DNA of 64,000 nt from positions 62,001 to 126,000 of the forward strand of contig CAXTRK010000003.1 of assembly GCA_964246745.1 (NCBI GenBank), given 5' to 3'. The position numbers were made by a program, and so were the translations under genes. This document shows positions 7,986 to 15,507 of the stretch, in pieces. Source of the DNA: Lichenicoccus sp964246745. GTDB taxonomy: Bacteria; Pseudomonadota; Alphaproteobacteria; Acetobacterales; Acetobacteraceae. Position 1 is the first letter of the stretch. Each line of letters begins with the position of its first letter. The notes beneath the pieces were generated by a model. It was not told where the DNA came from. It did no database searches and saw nothing but the letters and a program-made list of their open reading frames with translations.

Positions 7986-9710
7986 TCAGGCGAAGGTGAG
8001 ACGCCGCTGGGCGAAGCTATAGAGCGGACGCCAGAGCAGGCGGTTGAAGGCGATGACGAAGGCTGCCATGCCGACCATGCCGAGCGCCACCTTGGCGGTC
8101 GCGCCATCGGCCGTAGCCTGCGCAATATAGCTGCCAAGCCCTTGCGCGGTCAGCGTGGTCTTGCCCCAGGAGGCGACCTCGGCGACAATCGCCGCGTTCC
8201 ACGCGCCTCCAGAGGCGGTGAGCGCGCCGGTCACGTAGTATGGGAAGATGCCGGGAAGGATCACCCGCATCCACCAGCGCCAGCCGCCAAGTGCGAAGTT
8301 ATCCGCCACCTCCAGGAGATCGGCCGGGAAGGCGGCGGCGCCGGCGATGACGTTGAACAGAATGTACCATTGCGTGCCAAGGATCATCAGCGGCGTCAGC
8401 CAGATGTTGCTGTTCAGCGAGAAGTGCACGATCGCGAGCACGAAGATCGGGAAGAACAGGTTGGCCGGGAACGCCGCCATGAATTGCGCCACCGGCTGCG
8501 CCCGACGCGCCCAAACCGGCCGCAGCCCGATCCAGACGCCGACCGGCACCCAGACCAGCGAGGCGAGAACGATCATGGCGAGCACCCGCGCCAGGGTGTA
8601 GCAGCCGAGCAGCAACACATGTCCGACTTCATGCAGCGACAGGCTGGCGGAGACGTAGAGCACGAGCTGCCAGATGGCCAGGGCGACGGCTGCGAGCAGG
8701 ATGGCGATCCATAGCGCGTCGGCAACCCGCGTCGGGATCAGATGATCCCGGGGCGCGGTCGGTCTGCGGCCGATCGGCAGGCCGCCGAGGCGTGTGAGGA
8801 AACCGGCGACGCCGCCGCTGGCCTGGCTGAGCAGGTGGGTACGTCGCAACAGCGCCAGCATCCACGGGTCGGCGGCCGTCGCACCCTGCGTGGTCTCGAA
8901 GCGGAACCGCGCCGACCAGGCGACCAGCGGCCGGAACAGCAACTGGTCGTAGAGCAGGATGACCACCAGCATGGCGGCGATCGCGTACAGCACCGCGCGC
9001 ATGTCGCGCTGCTGGATTGCCGCCTCCACGTAGGAGCCGATGCCGGGCAACACAATGTTGGTGTTGCCGACGGTGATCGTCTCGGAGGCCACCACCATGA
9101 ACCAGCCGCCGGACATCGACATCATCGTGTTCCAGACCAGGCCGGGCATGGCGAAGGGCACCTCGAGGCGCCAGAATTTCTGCCAGGAGGACAGGCCGAA
9201 GGCGCGCGTCGCCTCCTCGAGGTCGTTCGGCACGGTCTTCAGCGACTGGTACATGCTGAAGGCCATGTTCCAGGCCTGGCTGGTGAAAATGGTGAAGATC
9301 GCGGCGAGCTCGACCCCAAGCACGCGCCCGGGGAACAGGTTCATGAAAAACACGATGGTGAAGGTCAGGAAGCCGAGGATCGGGATGGATTGCAGGATGT
9401 CGAGGATCGGCACCAGCACCGCGCCGGCCCGCCGGCTCTTTGCCGCCCAGACGGCATAGGTGAAGGTGAACAACAGGGACATCAGCAGAGCCGCGAACAT
9501 GCGCAGCGTGGTGCGGACCGCATAGCCCGGGAGCCAGGACGGATCGAGATGGATCGCGACCGCGTTCGGCGCGGTGAGCGGCCCGAGCGTATGTCGGGCG
9601 ACCGCGCCGATCGCGATCGCCAGGCCCAGCATGCACAGCACCACCGCGATATCGAACAGGTTTGGCGCGGTGCGTGCGGAGATGTTGGCTGGAAGACGGT
9701 CCCTCAGCAT
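7986..9710 (-). CDS. ABC transporter permease with two fused transmembrane domains
   Basis: This is an integral membrane permease of 574 residues with two tandem BPD_transp_1 (binding-protein-dependent transport) modules, so one chain supplies both halves of the channel. EAA-loop motifs are visible in both halves: EEATRAFGLSSWQKFWRLEVP in the first and LLEVADNFALGGWRWWMRVILP in the second. It pairs with the downstream ATPase. The ATG at 9710 is preceded by a good ribosome binding site (GAGGTGG); the ATG at 9746 has none. No periplasmic binding protein gene is adjacent, which is odd for an importer. Confidence 0.87.
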   Translation of the reverse strand: MLRDRLPANISARTAPNLFDIAVVLCMLGLAIAIGAVARHTLGPLTAPNAVAIHLDPSWLPGYAVRTTLRMFAALLMSLLFTFTYAVWAAKSRRAGAVLVPILDILQSIPILGFLTFTIVFFMNLFPGRVLGVELAAIFTIFTSQAWNMAFSMYQSLKTVPNDLEEATRAFGLSSWQKFWRLEVPFAMPGLVWNTMMSMSGGWFMVVASETITVGNTNIVLPGIGSYVEAAIQQRDMRAVLYAIAAMLVVILLYDQLLFRPLVAWSARFRFETTQGATAADPWMLALLRRTHLLSQASGGVAGFLTRLGGLPIGRRPTAPRDHLIPTRVADALWIAILLAAVALAIWQLVLYVSASLSLHEVGHVLLLGCYTLARVLAMIVLASLVWVPVGVWIGLRPVWARRAQPVAQFMAAFPANLFFPIFVLAIVHFSLNSNIWLTPLMILGTQWYILFNVIAGAAAFPADLLEVADNFALGGWRWWMRVILPGIFPYYVTGALTASGGAWNAAIVAEVASWGKTTLTAQGLGSYIAQATADGATAKVALGMVGMAAFVIAFNRLLWRPLYSFAQRRLTFA

Positions 9711-9801
9711 CCAGCCACCTCGACTCAGGATAATGACATCGGCCACGGAACGGCTGGCGGTGCTTTAGCCCAGCTCAACCGATGCGGCCACCTGAAATCG
9801 G

Positions 9802-10287
9802 CTAGCCGCCAGTGCTGTCAAAGCCAATACCGCCAAAACCGGTGCTGCCAAACCCACCGATCGCACGCGCGGTCTCGTCGAGATCATCGCTCTCCCGCCA
9901 CACTGCGCGCAGCACCGGCGCCAGCACCGCCTGGGCGATGCGCATGCCGCGCTCGACGGTGAACGGCAGGGTTCCGGTGTTGAGCAGGATGACGCCGATC
10001 TCGCCGCGGTAATCCTCGTCGATCGTTCCCGGGCTGTTCGGCAGGGTGATGCCGTGCGCGAGCGCAAGTCCGGAGCGCGGCCTGATCTGCAGCTCGTGAC
10101 CGGGGGGCAGCGCGACCGCGAGACCGGTCGGGATCAGCGCCCGGGTGCCCGGCGCGATGGTCACGGCCGCGGTCACCGCCGCCAGCAGGTCCATGCCCGC
10201 CGCGCCGGCTGTGGCGTAGCGCGGCAGCTCAAGCCCTTCGCCGTGCGGCAATCGTCGCACCAGGATGCCGCGTTCGGGCGCGGTCAT
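9802..10287 (-). CDS. dut: Deoxyuridine 5'-triphosphate nucleotidohydrolase
   Basis: This is dUTPase, which hydrolyses dUTP to dUMP and PPi to supply dTMP synthesis and keep uracil out of DNA. The 161-residue protein has the five trimeric-dUTPase motifs: AGMDLLA, PRSGLALAHGI, NSPGTIDEDYRGEI with the catalytic Asp, ERGMRIAQAVL, and the C-terminal GGFGSTG. About ten residues trail past the last motif (a Gly-rich FGGIGFDSTGG tail). It overlaps the end of coaBC by 4 bp (ATGA) and is the last gene of ubiE-coaBC-dut. Confidence 0.95.
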   Translation of the reverse strand: MTAPERGILVRRLPHGEGLELPRYATAGAAGMDLLAAVTAAVTIAPGTRALIPTGLAVALPPGHELQIRPRSGLALAHGITLPNSPGTIDEDYRGEIGVILLNTGTLPFTVERGMRIAQAVLAPVLRAVWRESDDLDETARAIGGFGSTGFGGIGFDSTGG

Positions 10288-11525
10288 GATCGCGGCTCCG
10301 AGTCCAGGTGACGCACGATCCGCAACGCCAGCCGGTCCGCCACCTCCCGCTTGCCCAGCGTGGGCCAGTCCTCGACGCCCGCCTCGGTGATCAGATGGAC
10401 CTGGTTCTGCTCGCCGCCCATCACTCCCCTCGTCGCGCCGACATCATTGGCGATGATCCAATCGCACGACTTGCGCTGCCGCTTCTGGATCGCGTGAGCG
10501 ACGACATCGTCGGTTTCCGCGGCAAAGCCGATCACCAGACGCGGGCGCATGGCATCGTGCTTGGAGAGACCGGCGAGAATGTCCGGGTTGGCGGTCAGGA
10601 ACAGCTCAGGCGGCGGTGAGCCGGGCTGCTTCTTGAGCTTGCTCGCCGCCACCTGCTGCATCCGCCAGTCACCGACGGCGGCGGCGAGCACGGCGATATC
10701 CGCCGGCAGGGCAGCCTCGCAGGCCTGCCGCATCTGGAGCGCGGTCTCGACCATGACGCGACGCACGCCGTCCGGCGCCGCCAGTGCCACCGGGCCGCTG
10801 ACCAGGGTGACGCGCGCGCCATGCGCCGCCAGGCTGGCGGCGATCGCATAGCCCTGCTTGCCGCTGGAGCGGTTGGCGAGATAGCGGACCGGGTCGATCG
10901 GCTCGTGCGTCGGTCCGGCGGTGACCAGCGCATGTCGGCCGGCCAAGGACTGGCTGCCCAAGGACTGGCTGCCGGCGAGCAGCCGTTCGATGCTGGCGGC
11001 GATGGCGTCCGGTTCGGCAAGCCGGCCGACGCCGAACTCGTTGCAGGCCATGACGCCTTGCTCGGGCCCGACCATGCGGATGCCGCGTTCCCGGAGGATG
11101 GCGATATTGGCCCGGGTCGCCGGATGCTCCCACATGCGCACGTTCATCGCCGGCGCCGCGAGCACCTGGGTGTCGGTGGCCAGCAGCAGGGTGGTGGCGA
11201 GATCGTCCGCGAGCCCGGCCGCCATGCGCGCCAGCAGGTCGGCGGAGGCCGGGCAGATGACGATCAGATCGGCGGAGCGGGACAGCGCGATATGGCCCAT
11301 CTCGCTTTCCTCGGTCAGCGAGAACAGCTCGGAGTGAACCGGCTTGCCGGTGAGCGCCTGCAGGCTGAGCGCGGTGACGAACTGCGCGCCGCTGCGTGTC
11401 AGGAGTGCGGAGATTTCGGCGCCGCGCGCGACCAGCAGGCGGATTAGTTCGAGCGACTTGTAGGCCGCGATGCCGCCGCTGACGATCAGCAGGATGCGCT
11501 TGTTCGCAAGAGTCACAGACGCCAT
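10284..11525 (-). CDS. coaBC: Bifunctional phosphopantothenoylcysteine decarboxylase/phosphopantothenate-cysteine ligase
   Basis: This bifunctional enzyme makes 4'-phosphopantetheine in coenzyme A synthesis; 413 residues. The N-terminal CoaC half is an FMN flavoprotein with GGIAAYK, the active-site His in MGHIALSRSADL, the PAMNVRMW motif and the catalytic Cys in GVMACNEFGVGRL. The C-terminal CoaB half has TAGPTHEPIDPVRYL and NRSSGKQGYA. The linker contains a duplicated GSQSL caused by a perfect 15-bp tandem repeat. The start at 11525 overlaps ubiE by 13 bp; the open frame further upstream is a ubiE shadow. Confidence 0.95.
   Translation of the reverse strand: MASVTLANKRILLIVSGGIAAYKSLELIRLLVARGAEISALLTRSGAQFVTALSLQALTGKPVHSELFSLTEESEMGHIALSRSADLIVICPASADLLARMAAGLADDLATTLLLATDTQVLAAPAMNVRMWEHPATRANIAILRERGIRMVGPEQGVMACNEFGVGRLAEPDAIAASIERLLAGSQSLGSQSLAGRHALVTAGPTHEPIDPVRYLANRSSGKQGYAIAASLAAHGARVTLVSGPVALAAPDGVRRVMVETALQMRQACEAALPADIAVLAAAVGDWRMQQVAASKLKKQPGSPPPELFLTANPDILAGLSKHDAMRPRLVIGFAAETDDVVAHAIQKRQRKSCDWIIANDVGATRGVMGGEQNQVHLITEAGVEDWPTLGKREVADRLALRIVRHLDSEPRS
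10943..10972. repeat. Perfect 15-bp tandem duplication inside coaBC
   Basis: Two identical 15-bp units (10943-10957 and 10958-10972, CCAAGGACTGGCTGC) sit head to tail in frame. They encode GSQSLGSQSL in the flexible linker between the CoaC and CoaB domains. Confidence 0.95.
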
Positions 11526-12274
11526 CCCGAATGGATCGCGGCGATGCCTCCCGAGAGTGTCTGTGCGCTCACCCGCGCCAGGCCCGCGCGGCGCAGCATC
11601 GCAGAGAGCGTCTCCTGATCGGGAAAGGTGCGTATGCTCTCGGCGAGATAGCGGTAGCTCCCGGCGTCGCCCGCGATCGCCTTGCCGAGGCGCGGCAACA
11701 CCTTGAACGACCAGGCATCGTAGAGCGGCGCCAGTGCCGCCACCTGCACGCGGGAGAACTCCAGGCACAGGAAGCGTCCGCCCGGGCGCAGCACCCGTCG
11801 TGCCTCCGCGAGCACGGCGTCCTTGTCGGTGCAGTTGCGCAGGCCAAAGGCGATCGCGACGCGGTCGACGCTACGGTCCGGCAGCGGCACCTGCTCGGCG
11901 TCGGCGACCAGAAAGCACAGCTCCGAGACCAGGCCGGCGGCGAGTGCGCGGTCGCGGCCGACGGTGAGCATGCTGACGTTGATATCGGACAGGATCGCCG
12001 GACCGCCGCCGCCGCGGAGCCAGCCGAAACTGATGTCGCCGGTGCCGCCCGCCAGATCAAGCAAGGAGAGGCCCGGACGCGGCCCGAGCGCTGTGATGAA
12101 GATGCGTTTCCAGAGGCGATGGATGCCAAGCGACATCAGATCGTTCATCAGGTCGTATTTCGGCGCCACGCTGTCGAAGACGGCGCGCACCAACGGCTTC
12201 TTTGCGCCCTTTGGCACCTCGCGGTAGCCGAAATCGGCGCTCTCGAATGTCCGGCCGGATGGATTGTCGCTCAT
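11513..12274 (-). CDS. ubiE: Ubiquinone/menaquinone biosynthesis C-methyltransferase
   Basis: This SAM-dependent methyltransferase performs the C-methylation of the demethoxy-benzoquinol intermediate in ubiquinone synthesis; 253 residues, normal for UbiE. Motifs include FDSVAPKYDLMNDLMSLGIHRLWKR, the SAM motif LDLAGGTGDIS and AFGLRNCTDKDAVLAEARRVLRPGG. It is the first gene of a minus-strand operon with coaBC and dut, 29 bp from the divergent mutM. In many alphaproteobacteria ubiB lies between ubiE and coaBC; here it is absent. Quinone supply fits the two quinol oxidases in the window. Confidence 0.95.
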   Translation of the reverse strand: MSDNPSGRTFESADFGYREVPKGAKKPLVRAVFDSVAPKYDLMNDLMSLGIHRLWKRIFITALGPRPGLSLLDLAGGTGDISFGWLRGGGGPAILSDINVSMLTVGRDRALAAGLVSELCFLVADAEQVPLPDRSVDRVAIAFGLRNCTDKDAVLAEARRVLRPGGRFLCLEFSRVQVAALAPLYDAWSFKVLPRLGKAIAGDAGSYRYLAESIRTFPDQETLSAMLRRAGLARVSAQTLSGGIAAIHSGWRL

Positions 12275-12303
12275 GGCTGGCAGGTATAGCCTTATATCGA
12301 GCC

Positions 12304-13152
12304 ATGCCGGAACTGCCCGAAGTCGAGACCGTGATGCGCGGCATGCGCGCCCACCTGCAAGGTCATACCGTCATCAATGCCGAGATGCTGAGGGCCGACC
12401 TGCGCTGGGCGATGCCGGCCGGGCTGAGCCAACGGCTGCGCGGCGCGCGCGTCCTGAGCTTCCGACGACGCGGGAAATACATCCTGATGCGGCTTGATGG
12501 GGGCGACAGCATGCTGCTGCATTTGGGCATGTCGGGTCGGGTGCACTTGTCCTGGAAGGATGCTTCCGCGCCGGTGGTGGTCACGCCGCATGAGCATCTG
12601 GTGATCGAGACGGAGCAGGGCTGCCGGTTCGGGCTGGTCGATCCGCGACGCTTCGGTTCCGTCGATTTGCTGCCGACCGACCAGGAAGCGACGCACCGTC
12701 TGCTTGCTTGCATGGGTCCTGAACCGCTCGACGCCGATTTCACGGCGGATTACCTCATCCGTGCGCTTCGCGGCCGCGGCACCAGCCTGAAGGCCGCCTT
12801 GCTCGACCAGCGCATCGTCGCCGGGCTCGGCAATATCTATGTCTCTGAGGCGCTGTTCCGAGCTCGGCTGTCGCCCCGGCGGGCGGCCGGAACGGTGGGC
12901 GCCGGTCGCGCCGCGCGCCTGGTTGCGGGGATCCGTGCGGTCCTGGGCGAGGCGATCACAGCCGGCGGCTCCAGCCTTCGCGACTATGTTCAGCCAGACG
13001 GAGAACTCGGCGCGTTTCAACATGCCTGGCGGGTGTATGGCCGAGCCGGCGAGGCGTGTTGCTCGTGTCCCGGGGCTCCCGCCTGTCTGGGGATCAGACG
13101 CGTCGTTCAATCCGGACGCAGCAGTTTTTTCTGTCCCCGTCTGCAGAAATGA
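12304..13152 (+). CDS. mutM: Formamidopyrimidine-DNA glycosylase
   Basis: This is the Fpg/MutM base-excision glycosylase and AP lyase that removes 8-oxoguanine and FapyG; 282 residues. The N-terminus is the canonical PELPEVETVMRG, with the Pro that forms the Schiff base and the catalytic Glu. LHLGMSGR and the helix-two-turn-helix region (AGLGNIYVSEALFRA) are intact. The C-terminal zinc finger is altered: the usual FYCPxCQ end reads FFCPRLQK, so the last Cys ligand is Leu, while four Cys cluster earlier in ACCSCPGAPACLG. The start at 12304 gives the conserved N-terminus exactly. It is transcribed divergently from ubiE. Confidence 0.93.
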   Translation: MPELPEVETVMRGMRAHLQGHTVINAEMLRADLRWAMPAGLSQRLRGARVLSFRRRGKYILMRLDGGDSMLLHLGMSGRVHLSWKDASAPVVVTPHEHLVIETEQGCRFGLVDPRRFGSVDLLPTDQEATHRLLACMGPEPLDADFTADYLIRALRGRGTSLKAALLDQRIVAGLGNIYVSEALFRARLSPRRAAGTVGAGRAARLVAGIRAVLGEAITAGGSSLRDYVQPDGELGAFQHAWRVYGRAGEACCSCPGAPACLGIRRVVQSGRSSFFCPRLQK

Positions 13153-13263
13153 AGGCTGCAAAGATAAAGGCTGGAGCTTGACGTCTGGCGTCGCGATCGC
13201 CTAGAACCCGGCTTTTTTGAGGGCGCTCACTCGAGCTGCTCACAGTCTTGTGAAGCGAGGATC

Positions 13264-13533
13264 ATGGCAAATACTGCATCGGCGCGCAAGCGCATCCGCC
13301 AGACAGAAGTCCGCACGGCGCGGAATGCGGCACGCAAGTCACGCATGCGTACCTTCATCAAGAAGGTCGAGACGGCGATTGCGAGTGGCGACAAGGATCA
13401 GGCGGTGGTGGCTCTCCGTGCGGCGCAGCCCGAGTTGCAGCGCGCGGCCGGCAAGGGCGTCGTGCACGCCAATACGGTGTCCCGCAAAATCTCGCGGCTT
13501 TCGGCGCGCATCAAGGCGATTGGCGCGGCCTGA
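13264..13533 (+). CDS. rpsT: 30S ribosomal protein S20
   Basis: S20 is a small basic helical protein that binds 16S rRNA early in 30S assembly; 89 residues, normal length. It starts MANTASARKRIRQTEVRTARN and ends in the conserved HANTVSRKISRLSARIKAI. A GAGG ribosome binding site precedes the ATG by a few bases. It sits immediately upstream of dnaA, a frequent alphaproteobacterial arrangement, and is followed by a hairpin terminator. Confidence 0.97.
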   Translation: MANTASARKRIRQTEVRTARNAARKSRMRTFIKKVETAIASGDKDQAVVALRAAQPELQRAAGKGVVHANTVSRKISRLSARIKAIGAA

Positions 13534-13558
13534 CCTCAGTGCCCGCCTGACGCGCCTG

Positions 13559-13582
13559 ATCGGCAGGCGATCGCCTGCCGAT
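13559..13582. repeat. 24-bp perfect palindrome downstream of rpsT
   Basis: The arm ATCGGCAGGCGA is followed directly by its exact reverse complement, centred on GCGATCGC, with no loop. It lies 25 bp past the rpsT stop and before the terminator hairpin. It could be a protein-binding site or a cruciform or RNA processing element. Confidence 0.9.
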
Positions 13583-13616
13583 GGTGTTACGTCACCCTTA
13601 CAGAACCAGATCACAC

Positions 13617-13655
13617 GACGAGGGCCGGGAACGTAACCGGCCCTTCGTCATTTTG
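13617..13655 (+). terminator. Rho-independent-type terminator of rpsT
   Basis: GACGAGGGCCGG (13617-13628) pairs with CCGGCCCTTCGTC (13637-13649) with one bulged base and an 8-bp loop. A short TTTT follows. Its position after rpsT and before the long dnaA leader supports transcription termination. Confidence 0.6.
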
Positions 13656-13984
13656 GCGCTCATGTCTCGATTTCGTGTCAATTCTCACGTTAAATGGCCG
13701 TTGTTCTCTCTTCGTTTTATAGAAACCTCTCGGTCGTTACTTGACATTGCCTCATTTTAGCATCCGTGGCTTAACAGCTAGATTCTCGTTGCGACCCTTG
13801 GCCCGGTGTTTTACTCTTCGAAGCGGCCGAAAAGTTGGCTGCAAGCTGTAACAGGCGTCGGCATCCCAATCTCGTGCGCGCTAATCCGGTCCGCTTCTGC
13901 GGAACCAGTTGCGTTGTGTCCGGAGTGGTGGGCGATCGTCGGGCCGGGCAGCGAAGTCGGCCGAGCGGGGCAGGAGCAGGATTG
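13656..13984. other. Long leader region upstream of dnaA
   Basis: This stretch is more AT-rich than its surroundings (about 13651-13800) and has no credible gene. It must contain the dnaA promoter; a TTGACA at 13741 lacks a well-spaced -10. I see no consensus DnaA boxes (TTATCCACA or its complement), so I cannot call an origin here. Two GANTC sites (CcrM type) occur at about 13781 and 13994. Confidence 0.4.
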
Positions 13985-14029
13985 GTGAGAGTGGAGTCGT
14001 TCAACCGTGCCGCCGATCTCGAGACGATC

Positions 14030-15415
14030 ATGCCCAGTCCAAGGCACCCGCTTGATGCGCACTGGCTGCGCATCTGCTCACGCTTGCAGAATGAAGTAGG
14101 CGATGTCGAATATCGTACCTGGCTTCGCCAGATACGCCTCGGCGAGGCGGACGGCGACGAAGTCGTGCTGCTGCTGCCGACGCGGTTTCTGCGGGACTGG
14201 GTGCGCAATCAATATGGCGACCGCCTGAGCGCACTATGGCATGCGGAGGTGCCTGAAATCCGACGTGTCGAATTGCAGCTTGGCACGCAGCTTCCCGTCG
14301 ATGGCGCCAAACCGGCCGACACGCCGCCAACCGAGACAACGCCAGCCGTGACGGCGGCCGCTGAGCCGCAGAGTGCCGCCGGCCGGGCCGATCTGGCGGC
14401 GCCGCTTGATCCGCGCTTCACCTTCGAAGGCTTTGTGGTCGGCAAGCCGAACGAATTTGCCCATGCCTGCGCCCGCCGTGTCGCCGAGCGCCCTGCGAGC
14501 GTCGGCTTCAATCCATTGTTTCTTTATGGCGGCGTCGGTCTCGGCAAGACCCATCTCATGCACGCTATCGGACTTGAGCTGGCGCGTGCGGATCGGGTCT
14601 CGGTCAGCTACATGTCCGCCGAGAAGTTCATGTATCGCTTCATTGCCGCAATCCGCTCGCAATCGACGATGGAGTTCAAGGAGCAGCTTCGGTCCGTCGA
14701 CGTGCTGATGATCGACGATCTGCAATTCCTGATCGGCAAGGACAACACCCAGGAAGAGTTCTTCCACACCTTCAATGCGCTGGTCGATGCCGGCAAGCAG
14801 ATCGTGGTCTCGGCGGACAAGTCGCCATCCGATCTCTCCGGGCTCGAGGATCGTCTGCGCACGCGTCTTGGCTGCGGCATGGTCGCCGACCTGCATGCCA
14901 CGACCTTCGAGCTTCGCATTTCCATTCTTGAAGCCAAGGCCGCGGCGTCCGGCGTTGCGGTGCCACCCAAGGTGCTGGAGTTTCTCGCGCACAAGATCAC
15001 TTCGAATGTGCGCGAGCTGGAAGGCGCGTTGAACCGGCTGATCGCGCACGCCAACCTGTTCGGCAGGCCGGTCACGCTCGACGCCACTCAGGAGGTGCTG
15101 CACGACATCCTCAAGGCGCATGACCGGCGTGTCACCATTGAGGAAATCCAGCGCAAGGTCGCCGAGCATTGGAACATCCGTCTCACCGACATGTCCTCGG
15201 CGCGGCGCGCGCGCGCGGTGGCGCGACCGCGGCAAGTGGCGATGTTCCTCGCCAAGCAACTGACCAGCCGCTCGCTGCCCGAGATTGGACGCAAGTTCGG
15301 CAACCGCGACCATACCACGGTGATGCATGCGGTCAGCCGTGTCGCCGAACTCATGGAGCGCGACACCGCCTTTGCCGAAGATGTGGAACTGCTTCGCCGA
15401 ATGCTTGAAAGCTGA
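14030..15415 (+). CDS. dnaA: Chromosomal replication initiator protein DnaA
   Basis: DnaA is the AAA+ initiator that binds oriC and melts it for helicase loading. Domain I is recognisable at the N-terminus (WLRICSRLQNEVGDVEYRTWL) and is followed by a short Pro/Ala/Thr-rich domain II. Domain III has Walker A GGVGLGKTH and Walker B MIDDLQFL. Domain IV ends with the DnaA signature IGRKFGNRDHTTVMHA. The ATG at 14030 fits the domain I start, giving 461 residues. GTG codons at 13985 and 13991 are in frame and 13985 has a better AGGAG ribosome binding site, so the true start may be up to 15 codons earlier. Confidence 0.96.
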   Translation: MPSPRHPLDAHWLRICSRLQNEVGDVEYRTWLRQIRLGEADGDEVVLLLPTRFLRDWVRNQYGDRLSALWHAEVPEIRRVELQLGTQLPVDGAKPADTPPTETTPAVTAAAEPQSAAGRADLAAPLDPRFTFEGFVVGKPNEFAHACARRVAERPASVGFNPLFLYGGVGLGKTHLMHAIGLELARADRVSVSYMSAEKFMYRFIAAIRSQSTMEFKEQLRSVDVLMIDDLQFLIGKDNTQEEFFHTFNALVDAGKQIVVSADKSPSDLSGLEDRLRTRLGCGMVADLHATTFELRISILEAKAAASGVAVPPKVLEFLAHKITSNVRELEGALNRLIAHANLFGRPVTLDATQEVLHDILKAHDRRVTIEEIQRKVAEHWNIRLTDMSSARRARAVARPRQVAMFLAKQLTSRSLPEIGRKFGNRDHTTVMHAVSRVAELMERDTAFAEDVELLRRMLES

Positions 15416-15507
15416 GCGACACGCCCCCTGCTATGCGCTGAACCTAAGGGCTGCTAGACTCGGGGATCCCCGGAGACGGATATCCGGTCGGAGAGGACCC
15501 GAGTACG

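Noticed and set aside
13835..14029. A long N-terminal extension of dnaA.
   Set aside because: The Arg/Gly-rich residues before domain I do not resemble DnaA. Only a start at 13985, 13991 or 14030 is plausible.
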